Shown in pieces: positions 7,310 to 7,466 of a stretch of DNA of 7,466 nucleotides. The notes under the pieces were generated by a model. It saw nothing but the letters and a program-made list of their open reading frames with translations, was not told the origin of the DNA and did no database searches. Both the position numbers and the translations under genes were made by a program. Source of the DNA: Candidatus Delongbacteria bacterium (GTDB taxonomy: Bacteria; JAGOEH01); NCBI GenBank assembly GCA_017997825.1, contig JAGOEH010000154.1, forward strand, positions 1 to 7,466, in the 5' to 3' direction. How positions within the stretch are numbered: the first letter of the stretch is position 1; the number at the start of each line of letters is the position of its first letter.

Positions 7310-7317
7310 ACTAGTAT
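7301..7317. promoter_or_regulatory. Overlapping palindromes across the -10 and start point, operator-like
   Basis: TAGTATACTA (7301-7310) is a perfect 10-bp palindrome containing the -10 hexamer. ATACTACTAGTAT (7305-7317) is a second perfect dyad around 7311. Together they give three half-sites: TAGTAT at 7301, ATACTA at 7305 and TAGTAT at 7312, the two direct copies being 11 bp apart. This layout suits a repressor gripping the -10 and +1 region. The A+T-rich background makes short dyads easier by chance. Confidence 0.4.
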
Positions 7318-7348
7318 TAAATAAAAAATACCGGTCAGCCTTTATGGA

Positions 7349-7466
7349 TTGGGTGATACTAATTCATATTGTAACGTGGCCGATAGTGTTAGGAGTGCCG
7401 ATCCGAGTCGGTTTCAGGCTGAGGTTCGTTACCAGACACTGGAATTCATGGTGAGCCGGGGTATTA
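7349..7466 (+). CDS. Possible start of an unidentified gene running off the right edge
   Basis: This frame has no stop from 7325 to the window end. TTG at 7349 is the first usual start codon in it, about 33 bases after the predicted transcription start. The translation ends with ADPSRFQAEVRYQTLEF, which has a balanced, protein-like composition, and then MVSRGI. No clear Shine-Dalgarno sequence precedes the TTG. ATG at 7448 is the only ATG in frame, with a weak GGA (7441-7443). A rival 36-codon frame begins at ATG 7344 and stops at 7454. I recognise no family, and the region could instead be an untranslated leader or small RNA. Confidence 0.25.
   Translation, partial: MGDTNSYCNVADSVRSADPSRFQAEVRYQTLEFMVSRGI

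Noticed and set aside
7231-7454. Short + strand frame starting at GTG 7233 after the terminator
   Set aside because: It starts only a few bases after the terminator T-run, with no Shine-Dalgarno sequence, and runs straight through the strong promoter and its palindromes. A coding role is unlikely.
7371-7466. Possible structural RNA or tRNA near the right edge (GGTTCG-like T-loop, CCGA/TCGG stem)
   Set aside because: No cloverleaf, acceptor stem or anticodon arm can be drawn, and no known riboswitch or retron RNA core is recognisable.

Overview
The window is a mid-G+C stretch from a diderm (Gram-negative) bacterium. Evidence for two membranes is a tripartite efflux system with its own outer-membrane factor and a lipoprotein adaptor. 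Shine-Dalgarno-like sequences precede all four complete genes. That argues mildly against Bacteroidota, which mostly do without them. The sequence does not let me name a lineage more closely. All confident genes lie on the + strand.

Layout: positions 2-580 hold the 3' part of nth (endonuclease III, DNA repair), cut by the left window edge. Positions 581-1003 are a gap of about 420 bases with no convincing gene. The gap holds an imperfect hairpin just after nth, a second small hairpin, and an A+T-rich promoter zone with a near-perfect 21-bp palindrome that looks like a TetR-type operator. Positions 1004-7149 are one compact cluster: a TetR-family regulator, a membrane fusion (adaptor) lipoprotein, an RND inner-membrane permease and a TolC-type outer-membrane factor. 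Spacings are 7 bp, 9 bp and a 14-bp overlap, so they almost certainly form one operon. A strong rho-independent terminator at 7197-7227 ends it. Positions 7228-7466 hold a near-consensus sigma70 promoter with overlapping palindromes. It may drive an uncertain open frame that runs off the right edge.

How it works together: the TetR protein probably represses its own promoter and so the whole pump. A ligand would release it and raise production of all three parts. The permease takes substrate from the inner membrane or periplasm, the adaptor bridges the periplasm, and the outer-membrane factor is the exit duct. The substrate cannot be read from the sequence.

The main oddity is in the permease. 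The residues that carry protons in AcrB (Asp407, Asp408, Lys940, with Arg971 and Thr978) are all different here (Ala405, Asn406, Asn926, Lys956, Ser963), in an otherwise intact full-length protein. This suggests a different ion coupling or a divergent RND branch. I see no CRISPR array, tRNA, rRNA, insertion sequence or phage gene.
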